From contig QAOA01007183.1 in the NCBI GenBank assembly GCA_003255065.1, forward strand, positions 292,761-356,760: DNA of 64,000 nt. Reading direction: 5' to 3'. Within the stretch, counting starts at the first letter, position 1. Each line of letters opens with the position of its first letter. The notes beneath the pieces were generated by a model. That model was given only the letters and a program-made list of their open reading frames with translations. It did no database searches and was not told where the DNA came from. The translations under genes were made by a program, and so were the position numbers. Shown here in pieces: positions 23,401 to 36,559 of this stretch. Source of the DNA: Cercis canadensis. Lineage: Eukaryota; Streptophyta; Magnoliopsida; Fabales; Fabaceae.

Positions 23401-25060
23401 GATGAGTTCGTTCTTGTATAACACACTCTCTGTTCACTGGGGGATTGCTTTCTTACTTGCGCGTCACTCCATCTCCCCCAAGGACTGCTGCTGTCGTCTG
23501 TGTCATTCTACTCGCTTGTAGAATGGTTTCTTGCGCGTGACTGCATCTCCCCTGAGAATTGGTTTCTTGCCGCGTCAATCCATCGCCCCCGAGAATTGGT
23601 TTCTTGCACGCCAATCCATCGCCCCCGATGACTACTTTCTAGTGCGTCGCTCCAATAACTGGCTTTTCATCTGCGTCACTCTCCTCTCCGGTGGATTCCT
23701 TTCTTGCAAGTCAAGTAATCTGTCTCTCCCGAGGACTGCTTTCTTGCGTGTCACACAATCTCCTCTTACCACTGCTTTCTGCCTCATCACTCCATCTTGC
23801 TGGTTAGTTGCTTTCTTGCGCTTCACTCCATCTCCCCCCCTCCCCGACAACTACTTCCTTTCGCATCACTTCACTCGCTGGTGAATTGCTTTCTTGGGAG
23901 TCAATCTTTCCCCCCGGAGGATTGCTTTCTTGCGCGTCATGCCACTCGCTCTTGGATTAGTTTCTTACACGTCGCTCCATCTCGCCCAAGGACTGCTTTC
24001 TCGTATATGACACTCCGCGTGCCGGTTTCTTGAACGTCACTCAATCTCCCCCGAGGCGTTCGTTCTTGTATGACACACTCTCTTTTCACTGGGGGATTGC
24101 TTTCTTGCTTACGCATCACTCCATCACCCCCAAGGACTGCTGCTGTCGTCTGTGTCACTCTACTCGCTTGTAAAATAGTTTATTGCGCGTGACTCCATCT
24201 CCCTTGAGAATTGGTTTCTTGCCGCGTCAATCCATCTACCCCGAGAATTGCTTTCTTGCACGCCAATCCATCTCCGCTGATGACTACTTTCTAGTGCATT
24301 GCTCCAATAATTGGTGGTGGGCTTTCTTATGCAGCACTCCTTCTACCCCGAAGACTGCTCCCGTGCTTGTCACTCCTTCACCCCGTGAGATTGCTTTTCA
24401 TTTTCGTCACTCTTCTCACCGGTGGATTCCTTTCTTGCAAGTCGAGTACTCCGTCTCTCTTGAGGACTGCTTTCTTACGTGTCGCACAATGTCTTTCTTA
24501 GCACTGCTTTCTGGCTCATCACTCCATCTTGCTGGTTGTTTGCTTTCTTGCACTTCACTCCATCTCCACCCTGACAACTACTTCCTTTCGCATCACTTCA
24601 CTCCACGTGCAGGTTTCTTGTGCGTCACTCAATCTCCCTCGAGGAGTTCGTTCTTGTACACACTCTCTGTTCACTGGGGGATTGCTTTTTTGCTTGCGCG
24701 TCGCTCTATCTCCCCCAAAGACTGCTGCTGTCGTCTGTGTCACTCTACTCGCTTGCAGAATGGTTTCTTGCGCGTGACTCCATCTCCTCTGAGAATTGAT
24801 TTCTTGCCGCGTCAATCCATCGCCCCCGAGAATTGCTTTCTTGCACACCAATCCATCTCCCCCGAGGACTACTTTCTAGTGCGTCGCTCCAATAACTGGC
24901 TTTTCATCTGCGTCACTCTCCTCTCCGGTGGATTCCTTTCTTGCAAGTCAAGTAATCTGTCTCTCCCGAGGACTGCTTTCTTGCGTGTCACACAATCTCC
25001 TCTTAGCACTGCTTTCTGCCTCATCACTCCATCTTGCTGGTTGGTTGCTTTCTTGCGCTT
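20439..25060 (+). repeat. Segmental duplication D, copy 3 of 3
   Basis: It matches 2497-7110 at an offset of 17941-17950 over about 4.6 kb. Offset changes of only a few bases mean very few indels, so this is a recent duplication compared with the strongly diverged subunits. Its left edge coincides with the array orientation switch. Confidence 0.8.
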
Positions 25061-25419
25061 CACTCCATCTCCCCCCCCCCCCGACAACTACTTCCTTTCG
25101 CATCACTTCACTCGCTGGTGAATTGCTTTCTTGCAAGTCAATCTTTCCCCCCGGAGGACTGCTTTCTTGCGCGTCATGCCACTCGCTCTTGGATTGGTTT
25201 CTTACACGTCACTCCATCTCGCCCAAGGACTGCTTTCTCGTATATGACACTCCGCGTGCCGGTTTCTTGCACGTCACTCAATCTCCCCCGAGGCGTTTGT
25301 TCTTGTATGACACACTCTCTGTTCACTGGGGGATTGCTTTCTTGCTTGCGCGTCACTCCATCACCCCCAAGGACTGCTGCTGTCGTCAATGTCACTCTAC
25401 TCGCTTGTAAAATAGTTTC

Positions 25420-28400
25420 TTGCGCGTGACTCCATCTCCCTTGAGAATTGGTTTCATGCCGCGTCAATCCATCTACCCCGAGAATTGGTTTCTTCCACGC
25501 CAATCCAACTCCCCTGATGACTACTTTCAAGTGCATTGCTCCAATAACTGGTGGTGGGCTTTCTTACGCAGCACTCCATCTACCCTGAAGACTGCTCCCG
25601 TGCTTGTCACTCCTTCACCCCGTGGGATTGCTTTTCATCTGCGTCACTCTTGTCACCGGTGGATTACTTTCTTGCAGGTCGAGTACTCCGTCTCTCCTGA
25701 GGACTGCTTTCTTACGTGTCACACAATGTCCTACTTAGCACTGCTTTCTTGCTCATCACTCCATCTTGCTGGTAGGTTGCTTTCTTGCGCTTCACTCCAT
25801 CTCCACCTCGACAATTACTTCCTTTCGCATCACTTCACTCCGCGTGCCGGTTTCTTGCGCGTCACTGAATCTCCCCCGAGGAGTTCGTTCTTGTATAACA
25901 CACTCTTTGTTCACTGGGGGATTGCTTTCTTGCTTGCGCGTCACTCCATCTCCCCAGAGGACTACTGCTGTCGTCTGTTTCACTATACTCGCTTGTAGAA
26001 TGGTTTCTTGCGCGTGACTCCATCTCCCTTGAGAATTGGTTTCTTGCCGCGTCAATCCATCGCCCCCGAGAATTGCTTTCTTGCAAGCCAATCCATCGCT
26101 CCCGATGACTACTTTCTAGTGCGTCGCTCCAATAACTGGTGGTGGGCTTTCTTACGCAGCACTCCATCTACCCCGAAGACTGCTCCCGTGCTCGTCACTC
26201 CTTCTCCCCTTGGGATTACTTTTCATCTGCGTCACTCTTCTCACCGTTGGATTCCTTTCTTGCAGGTTGAGTACTCCGTCTCTCCTGAGGACTGCTTTCT
26301 TACGTGTCACACAATGTCCTTCTTAGCACTGCTTTCTGGCTCATCACTCCTTCTTGCTGGTTGGTTGCATTCTTGCGCTTCACTCCATCTCCACCCCGAA
26401 AACTACTTCCTTTCACAACACTTCGCTCCGCGTGCCAGTTTCTTGCGCGTCACTCAATCTCCCCCGAGGAGTTCGTTCTTGTATAACACACTCTCTATTC
26501 ACTGGGGGATTGCTTTCTTGCTTGCGCCTCACTCCATCTCCCCAGAGGACTACTGCTATCGTCTGTTTCACTCTACTCGCTTGTAGAATGGTTTCTTGCG
26601 CGTGACTCCATCTCCCCTGAGAATTGCTTTCTTGCCGCGTCAATCCATCGCCCCCGAGAATTGCTTTCTTGCACGCCAATCCATCTCCCCCGAGGACTAC
26701 TTTCTAGTGCGTCGCTCCAATAACTGGCTTTTCATCTGCGTCACTCTCCTCACCGATGGATTCCTTTCTTGCAAGTCAAGTACTCTGTCTCTCCCGAGGA
26801 CTGCTTTCTTGTGTGTCACACAATCTCCTCCTTGCATTGCTTTCTGCCTCATCACTCTATCTTGCTGGTTGGTTGTTTTCTTGCACTTCAATCAACCTTC
26901 CCCCTCTCCCCCGACAACTATTTCCTTTCGCATCACTTAACTCGCTGGTGAATTGCTTTCTTGCGCGTCAATCTTTCTCCCCGGAGGACTTATTTCTTGC
27001 GCGTCAGGCCACTTGCTTGTGGAGTGGTTTCTTGCGGGTCACTCCATCTAGCCCAAGGACAGCTTTCTCGTATATGACACTCCGCATGCCGGTTTCTTGT
27101 ATGTCACTCCATCTCCCCCAGGAATTACTTTCTTGTGCGACATCGACGGACTGGTTTCTTGTGCGTGACGTGTCGCTCAAGGACTGCTCCTTGGGCCTCA
27201 CGCAACTCGTTTTGTTAACCGGTTTTCTTGCGCGTCACTCTATCTCCCCCGAGAATTGGTCTCCCCTGAGCGTCATTCTTTTCTTCCCCGAGGATTGCTT
27301 TCTTGCGCATCACGCCACTCGCTTTTAGATTAGTTTCTTGCACGTCACTCCACCTCCCCCGAGGAGTTCGTTCTTGTATGACACACTCTCTGTTCACCCC
27401 GTGAGATTGCTTTTCATCTTCGTCACTCTTCTCACCATTGTATTCCTTTCTTGCAAGTCGAGTACTCCGTCTCTCCCAAGGACTGCTTTCTTGCGTGTCA
27501 CACAATCTCCTCTTAGCATTGCTTTCTGCCTCATCAGTCCATCTTGCTGGTTGGTTGCTTTCTTGCGCTTCACTCCATCTCCCCCCCCCCCGACAACTAC
27601 TTCTTTTCGCATCACTTCACTCGCTGGTGAATTGCTTTCTTGCGAGTCAATCTTTCCCCCCGGAGGACTGCTTTCTTGCGGGTCAATCTTTCCCCACGGA
27701 GGACTGCTTTCTTGCGCGTCATGCCACTCGCTCTTGGATTAGTTTCTTGCAGTTCGCTCCATCTCACCCAAGGACTGCTTTCTCGTATATGACACTCCGC
27801 GTGCCGGTTTCTTGCACGTCATTCAATCTCCCCGAGGTGTTTGTTCTTGTATGACACACTCTCTGTTCACTGGGGGATTGCTTTCTTGCTTGCGCGTCAC
27901 TCCATCACCCCCAAGGACTGCTGCTGTCGTCAATGTCACTCTACTCGCTTGTAAAATAGTTTCTTGCGCGTGACTGCATCTCTCCTGAGAATTGGTTTCA
28001 TGCTGCGTCAATCCATCTACCCCGAGAATTGATTTCTTGCACGCCAATCCAACTCCCCTGATGACTACTTTCTAGTGCATTGCTCCAATAACTGGTGGTG
28101 GGCTTTCTTACGCAGCACTCCATCTACCCTGAAGACTGCTCCCGTGCTTGTCACTCCTTCACCCCGTGGGATTGCTTTTCATCTACGTCACTCTTGTCAC
28201 CGGTGGATTACTTTCTTGCAGGTCGAGTACTCCGTCTCTCCTGAGGACTGCTTTCTTACGTGTCACACAATGTCCTACTTAGCACTGCTTTCTTGCTCAT
28301 CACTCCATCTTGCTGGTTGGTTGCTTTCTTGCGCTTCACTCCATCTCCACCTCGACAATTACTTCCTTTCGCATCACTTCACTCCGCGTGCCGGTTTCTT

Positions 28401-31400
28401 GCGCGTCACTGAATCTCCCCTGAGGAGTTCGTTCTTGTATAACACACTCTTTGTTCACTGGGGGATTGCTTTCTTGCTTGCGCGTCACTCCATCTCCCCA
28501 GAGGACTACTGCTGTCGTCTGTTTCACTCTAGTCGCTTGTAGAATGGTTTCTTGCGCGTGACTCCATCTCCCTTGAGAATTGGTTTCTTGCCGCGTCAAT
28601 CCATCGCCCCCGAGAATTGCTTTCTTGCAAGCCAATCCATCGCTCCCGATGACTACTTTCTAGTGCGTCGCTCCAATAACTGGTGGTGGGCTTTCTTACG
28701 CAGCACTCCATCTACCCCGAAGACTGCTCCCGTGCTCGTCACTCCTTCACCCCTTGGGATTACTTTTCATCTGCATCACTCTTCTCACCGTTGGATTCCT
28801 TTCTTGCAGGTTGAGTACTCCGTCTCTCCTGAGGACTGCTTTCTTACGTGTCACTCAATGTCCTTCTTAGCACTGCTTTCTGGCTCATCACTCCTTCTTG
28901 CTGGTTGGTTGCATTCTTGCGCTTCACTCCATCTCCACCCCGAAAACTACTTCCTTTCACAACACTTCGCTCCGCGTGCTAGTTTCTTGCGCGTCACTCA
29001 ATCTCCCTCGAGGAGTTCGTTCTTGTATAATACACTCTCTATTCACTGGGGGATTGCTTTCTTGCTTGCGCCTCACTCCATCTCCCCAGAGGACTACTGC
29101 TATCGTCTGTTTCACTCTACTCGCTTGTAGAATGGTTTCTTGCGCGTGACTCCATCTCCCCTGAGAATTGCTTTCTTGCCGCGTCAATCCATCGCCCCCG
29201 ACAATTGCTTTCTTGCAGGCCAATCCATCTCCCCCGAGGACTACTTTCTAGTGCGTCGCTCCAATAACTGGCTTTTCATCTGCGTCACTCTCCTCACCGA
29301 TGGATTCCTTTCTTGCAAGTCAAGTACTCTATCTCTCCCGAGGACTGCTTTCTTGTGTGTCACACAATCTCCTCCTTGCATTGCTTTCTGCCTCATCACT
29401 CTATCTTGCTGTTGGTCACTTTCTTGCGCTTCAATCAATCTCCCCCCCCCNCTTATTTCTTGCGCGTCAGGCCACTTGCTTGTGGAGTGGTTTCTTGCGG
29501 GTCACTCCATCTAGCCCAAGGACAGCTTTCTCATATATGACACTCCGCATGCCGGTTTCTTGTATGTCACTCCATCTCCCCCAGGAATTACTTTCTTGTG
29601 CGACATCGACGGACTGGTTTCTTGTGCGTGACGTGTCGCTCAAGGACTGCTCCTTGGGCCTCACGCAACTCGTTTTGTTAACCGGTTTTCTTGCGCGTCA
29701 CTCTATCTCCCCTAAGAATTGGTCTCCCCTGAGCGTCATTCTTTTCTTCCCCGAGGATTGCTTTCTTGCGCATCACGCCACTCGCTTTTAGATTAGTTTC
29801 TTGCACGTCACTCCACCTCCCCCGAGGAGTTCGTTCTTGTATGACACACTCTCTGTTCACCCCGTGAGATTGCTTTTCATCTTAGTCACTCTTCTCACCA
29901 TTGTATTCCTTTCTGCAAGTCGAGTACTCCGTCTCTCCCAAGGACTGCTTTCTTGCGTGTCACACAATCTCCTCTTAGCACTGCTTTCTGCCTCATCAGT
30001 CCATCTTGCTGGTTGGTTGCTTTCTTGCGCTTCACTCCATCTCCCCCCCCCCCCACAACTACTTCTTTTCGCATCACTTCACTCGCTGGTGAATTGCTTT
30101 CTTGCGAGTCAATCTTTCCCCCCGGAGGACTGCTTTCTTGCGGGTCAATCTTTCCCCACGGAGGACTGCTTTCTTGCGCGTCATGCCACTCGCTCTTGGA
30201 TTGGTTTCTTACACGTCACTCCATCTCGCTCAAGTACTACTTTCTCGTATATGACACTCCGCGTGCCGGTTTCTTGCACGTCACTCAATCTCCCCCGAGG
30301 TGTTTGTTCTTGTATGACACACTCTCTGTTCACTGGGGGATTGCTTTCTTGCTTGCGCGTCACTCCATCACCCCCAAGGACTGCTGCTGTCGTCAATGTC
30401 ACTCTACTCGCTTGTAAAATAGTTTCTTGCGCGTGACTCCATCTCCCTTGAGAATTGGTTTCATGCCGCGTCAATCCATCTACCCCGAGAATTGGTTTCT
30501 TCCACGCCAATCCAACTCCCCTGATGACTACTTTCAAGTGCATTGCTCCAATAACTGGTGGTGGGCTTTCTTACGCAGCACTCCATCTACCCTGAAGACT
30601 GCTCCCGTGCTTGTCACTCCTTCACCCCGTGGGATTGCTTTTCATCTGCGTCACTCTTGTCACCGGTGGATTACTTTCTTGCAGGTCGAGTACTCCGTCT
30701 CTCCTGAGGACTGCTTTCTTACGTGTCACACAATGTCCTACTTAGCACTGCTTTCTTGCTCATCACTCCATCTTGCTGGTAGGTTGCTTTCTTGCGCTTC
30801 ACTCCATCTCCACCTCGACAATTACTTCCTTTCGCATCACTTCACTCCGCGTGCCGGTTTCTTGCGCGTCACTGAATCTCCCCCGAGGAGTTCGTTCTTG
30901 TATAACACACTCTTTGTTCACTGGGGGATTGCTTTCTTGCTTGCGCGTCACTCCATCTCCCCAGAGGACTACTGCTGTCGTCTGTTTCACTCTACTCGCT
31001 TGTAGAATGGTTTCTTGCGCGTGACTCCATCTCCCTTGGGAATTGGTTTCTTGCCGCGTCAATCCATCGCCCCCGAGAATTGCTTTCTTGCAAGCCAATC
31101 CATCGCTCCCGATGACTACTTTCTAGTGCGTCGCTCCAATAACTGGTGGTGGGCTTTCTTACGCAGCACTCCATCTACCCCGAAGACTGCTCCCGTGCTC
31201 GTCACTCCTTCTCCCCTTGGGATTACTTTTCATCTGCGTCACTCTTCTCACCGTTGGATTCCTTTCTTGCAGGTTGAGTACTCCGTCTCTCCTGAGGACT
31301 GCTTTCTTACGTGTCACACAATGTCCTTCTTAGCACTGCTTTCTGGCTCATCACTCCTTCTTGCTGGTTGGTTGCATTATTGCGCTTCACTCCATCTCCA

Positions 31401-33690
31401 CCCCGAAAACTACTTCCTTTCACAACACTTCGCTCCGCGTGCTAGTTTCTTGCGCGTCACTCAATCTCCCCCGAGGAGTTCGTTCTTGTATAACACACTC
31501 TCTATTCACTGGGGGATTGCTTTCTTGCTTGCGCCTCACTCCATCTCCCCAGAGGACTACTGCTATCGTCTGTTTCACTCTACTCGCTTGTAGAATGGTT
31601 TCTTGCGCGTGACTCCATCTCCCCTGAGAATTGCTTTCTTGCCGCGTCAATCCATCGCCCCCGAGAATTGCTTTCTTGCAGGCCAATCCATCTCCCCCGA
31701 GGACTACTTTCTAGTGCGTCGCTCCAATAACTGGCTTTTCATCTGCGTCACTCTCCTCTCCGGTGGATTCCTTTCTTGCAAGTCAAGTAATCTGTCTCTC
31801 CCCAGGACTGCTTTCTTGCGTGTCACACAATCTCCTCTTAGCACTGCTTTCTGCCTCATCACTCCATCTTGCTGGTTGGTTGCTTTCTTGCGCTTCACTC
31901 CATCTCCCCCCGCCCCCCCCCGACAACTACTTCTTTTCGCATCACTTCACTCGCTGGTGAATTGCTTTCCTGCGAGTCAATCTTTCCCCCCGGAGGACTG
32001 CTTTTTTGCGCGTCATGCCACTCGCTCTTGGATTGGTTTCTTACACGTCACTCTATCTCGCTCAAGGACTGTTTTCTCGTATATGACACTCCGCGTGCCT
32101 GTTTCTTGCACGTCACTCAATCTCCCCCGAGGTGTTTGTTCTTGTATGACACACTCTCTGTTCACTGGGGGATTGCTTTCTTGCTTGCGCGTCACTCCAT
32201 CACCCCCAAGGACTGCTGCTGTCGTCAATGTCACTCTACTCGCTTGTAAAATAGTTTCTTGCGCGTGACTCCATCTCCCTTGAGAATTGGTTTCATGCCG
32301 CGTCAATCCATCTACCCCGAGAATTGGTTTCTTCCACGCCAATCCAACTCCCCTGATGACTACTTTCAAGTGCATTGCTCCAATAACTGGTGGTGGGCTT
32401 TCTTACGCAGCACTCCATCTACCCTGAAGACTGCTCCCGTGCTTGTCACTCCTTCACCCCGTGGGATTGCTTTTCATCTGCGTCACTCTTGTCACCGGTG
32501 GATTACTTTCTTGCAGGTCGAGTACTCCGTCTCTCCTGAGGACTGCTTTCTTACGTGTCACACAATGTCCTACTTAGCACTGCTTTCTTGCTCATCACTC
32601 CATCTTGCTGGTAGGTTGCTTTCTTGCGCTTCACTCCATCTCCACCTCGACAATTACTTCCTTTCGCATCACTTCACTCCGCGTGCCGGTTTCTTGCGCG
32701 TCACTGAATCTCCCCCGAGGAGTTCGTTCTTGTATAACACACTCTTTGTTCACTGGGGGATTGCTTTCTTGCTTGCGCGTCACTCCATCTCCCCAGAGGA
32801 CTACTGCTGTCGTCTGTTTCACTATACTCGCTTGTAGAATGGTTTCTTGCGCGTGACTCCATCTCCCTTGAGAATTGGTTTCTTGCCGCGTCAATCCATC
32901 GCCCCCGAGAATTGCTTTCTTGCAAGCCAATCCATCGCTCCCGATGACTACTTTCTAGTGCGTCGCTCCAATAACTGGTGGTGGGCTTTCTTACGCAGCA
33001 CTCCATCTACCCCGAAGACTGCTCCCGTGCTCGTCACTCCTTCTCCCCTTGGGATTACTTTTCATCTGCGTCACTCTTCTCACCGTTGGATTCCTTTCTT
33101 GCAGGTTGAGTACTCCGTCTCTCCTGAGGACTGCTTTCTTACGTGTCACACAATGTCCTTCTTAGCACTGCTTTCTGGCTCATCACTCCTTCTTGCTGGT
33201 TGGTTGCATTCTTGCGCTTCACTCCATCTCCACCCCGAAAACTACTTCCTTTCACAACACTTCGCTCCGCGTGCCAGTTTCTTGCGCGTCACTCAATCTC
33301 CCCCGAGGAGTTCGTTCTTGTATAACACACTCTCTATTCACTGGGGGATTGCTTTCTTGCTTGCGCCTCACTCCATCTCCCCAGAGGACTACTGCTATCG
33401 TCTGTTTCACTCTACTCGCTTGTAGAATGGTTTCTTGCGCGTGACTCCATCTCCCCTGAGAATTGCTTTCTTGCCGCGTCAATCCATCGCCCCCGAGAAT
33501 TGCTTTCTTGCACGCCAATCCATCTCCCCCGAGGACTACTTTCTAGTGCGTCGCTCCAATAATTGGCTTTTGATCTGCGTCACTCTCCTCACCGATGGAT
33601 TCCTTTCTTGCAAGTCAAGTACTCTGTCTCTCCCGAGGACTGCTTTCTTGTGTGTCACACAATCTCCTCCTAGCATTGCTTTCTGCCTCA
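25420..33690 (+). repeat. Super-higher-order repeat zone built on a 588-bp unit
   Basis: 588-bp units start at 25420, 26008 and 26596; at about 27964, 28552 and 29140; at 30427, 31015 and 31603; and at 32259, 32847 and 33435. Each pair is followed by a longer third block (1368, 1287 and 656 bp in the first three sets). This gives super-units of 2544, 2463 and 1832 bp. 25420-26840 and 32259-33680 (offset 6839) share the private variant actatactcg at 25982 and 32821, so they are closest relatives although two other super-units lie between them. Confidence 0.85.
29451..29451. other. Single-N assembly join at a poly-C position
   Basis: The N follows a run of C and precedes cttatttcttgcgcgtcagg. 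Compared with 26890-26990 the cgacaactatttcc subunit and its neighbour are missing (roughly 80 bp), so sequence has been lost here. Confidence 0.7.
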
Positions 33691-35434
33691 TCACTCTATC
33701 TTGCTGGTTGGTCGCTTTCTTGCGCTTCAATCACTCCCCCCCCCCCCCCCGACAACTATTTCCTTTCGCATCACTTAACTCGCTGGTGAATTGCTTTCTT
33801 GCGCGTCAATCTTTCTCCCCGGAGGACTTATTTCTTGCGCGTCAGGCCAGTTGCTTGTGGATTGGTTTCTTGCGGGTCACTCCATCTAGCCCAAGGACAG
33901 CTTTCTTGTATATGACACTCGGCGTGCCGGTTTCTTGCATGTCACTCCATCTCCCCCAGGAATTGCTTTCTTGTGCGACATCGACGGACTAGTTTCTTGT
34001 GCGTGACGTGTCGCTCGAGGACTGCTCCTTGGGCCTCACGCAACTCGTTTTGTTAACCGGTTTTCTTGCGCATCACTCTATCTCCCCCGAGAATTGGTCT
34101 CCCCTGAGCGTCATTCCTTTCTTCCCCGAGGATTGCTTTCTTGCGCATCACGCCACTCGCTTTTAGATTAGTTTCTTGCACGTCACTCCACCTCCCCCGA
34201 GGAGTTCGTTCTTGTATGACACACTCTCTGTTCATTGGTGGATTGCTTTCTTACTTGCGCGTCACTCCATCTCCCGTAAGGACTGCTGCTGTCGTCTGTG
34301 TCACTCTATTCACTTGTAGAATGGTTTCTTGCGTGTGACTCCATCTCCCCTGAGAATTGCTTTCTTGTCGCGTCAATCCATCGCCCCTGAAAATTGCTTT
34401 CTTGCACGCCAATCCATATCCCCCGAGAACTAGTTTCTTGTGCGTTGCTCCAATATCTGGTGGTGGGCTTTTTTATGCAGTACTCTATCTTCCCCGAAGA
34501 CTGCTCCCGTGCTTGTCACTCCCTCACCCCGCGAGATTGCTTTTCATCTTCGTCACTTTTCTCACCTGTGTATTCCTTTCTTGCAACTCGAGTACTCCGT
34601 CTCTCCCGAGGACTGCTTTCTTGTGTGTCACACAATCTCCTCCTAGCATTGTTTTCTGCCTCATCACTCTATCTTGCAGGTTGGTCGCTTTCTTGCGCTT
34701 CAATCAATCCCCCCCCCCCCACCCCCGACAACTATTTCATTTCGCATCACTTAACTCGCTGGTGAATTGCTTTCTTGCGCGTCAATCTTTCTCCCCGGAG
34801 GACTTATTTCTTGCGCGTCAGGCCACTTGCTTGTGGATTGGTTTCTTGCGGGTCACTCCATCTAGCCCAAGGACTGCTTTCTCGTATATGACACTCCGCG
34901 TGCCGGTTTCTTGCATGTCACTCCATCTCCCCCAGGAATTGCTTTCTTGTGCGACATCGACGGACTAGTTTCTTGTGCGTGACGTGTCGCTCGAGGACTG
35001 CTCCTTGGGCCTCACGCAACTCGTTTTGTTAACCGGTTTTCTTGCGCGTCACTCTATCTCCCCCAAGAATTGCTCTCCCCTGAGCGTCATTCTTTTCTTC
35101 CCCTAGGATTGCTTTCTTGCACGTTACGCCACTCGCTTTTAGATTGGTTTCTTGCGCGTCACTCTATCTCCCCCGAGGAGTTCGTTCTTGTATGACACAC
35201 TCTCTGTTCACTGGTGAATTGCTTTCTTGCGAGTCAATCTTTCCCCCCGGAGGACTGCTTTCTTGCGCGTCATGCCACTCGCTCTCGGATTGGTTTCTTG
35301 CACGTCACTCCATCTCGCCCAAGGACTGCTTTCTCGTATATGAGACTCCACGTGCCGGTTTCTTGCATGTCACTCCATCTCCCCCAGGAATTGCTTTCTT
35401 GTGCGACATCAACGGACTAGTTTCTTGTGCGTGA

Positions 35435-35435
35435 N
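35435..35435. other. Single-N assembly join
   Basis: gtgcgtga-N-gctcaagg replaces the usual gtgcgtgacgtgtcgctcgagg, so a few bases are missing or unresolved. Confidence 0.6.
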
Positions 35436-36559
35436 GCTCAAGGACAGCCTTCCTTGTGCCTCACGCAACTCGTTTTGTTAACTGGTTTTCTTGCGCGTCA
35501 CTCTATCTCCCCTGAGAATTGCTCTCCCCTGAGCGTCAGTCTTTTCTTCCCCGAGGATTGCTTTCTTGCGCGTCACGCCACGCGCTTTTAGATTGGTTTC
35601 TTGCGCGTCACTCCACCTCCCCCGAGAAATTCGTTCTTGTATGACACACTCTCTGTTCACTGGTGGATTACTTTCTTACTTGTGCGTCCCTCCATCTCCC
35701 CTAAGGACTGCTGCTGTCGTCTGTGTCACTCTATTCACTTGTAGAATGGTTTCTTGCGTGTGACTCCATCTCCCCTGAGAATTGCTTTCTTGCCGCATCA
35801 ATCCATCGCCCCCGTAAATTGCTTTCTTGCACGCTAATCCATATCCCCCGAGAACTAGTTTCTTGTGCGTTGCTCCAATATCTGGTGGTGGGCTTTCTTA
35901 CGCAGTACTCCATCTTCCCCGAAGACTGCTCCGGTGCACATCACTCCTTCACCCCTTGAGATTGCTTTTCATCTTCGTCACTCTTCTCACCGGTGTATTC
36001 CTTTCTTGCAAGTCGAGTACTCCGTCTCTCCCAAGGACTGCTTTCTTGCGTATCACACAATCTCCTCTTAGCAGTACTTTCTGCCTCATCACTCTATCTT
36101 CCTGGTTGGTTGCTTTCTTGCGCTTCACTCCATCTCCCCCCCTCCGGCCGACAACTACTTCCTTTCGCATCAATTCACTCGCTGTTGAATTGCTTTCTTG
36201 CGCGTCATGCCACTCGCTCTTGGATTAGTTTCTTGCAGGTCGCTCCATCTCACCCAAGGACTGCTTTCCCGTATATGACACTCCGCGTGCCGGTTTCTTG
36301 CACGTCATTCAATCTCCCCGAGGCGTTCGTTCTTGTATGACACACTCTCTTTTCACTGGGGGATTGCTTTCTTGCTTGCGCGTCACTCCATCACCCCCAA
36401 GGACTGCTGCTGTCGTCTGTGTCACTCTACTCACTTGTAAAATAGTTTCTTACGCGTGACTCCATCTCCACTGAGAATTGGTTTCTTGCCGCGTCAATCC
36501 ATCTACCCCGAGAATTGGTTTCTTGCACGCCAATCCATTCCCCTGATGACTACTTTCTA

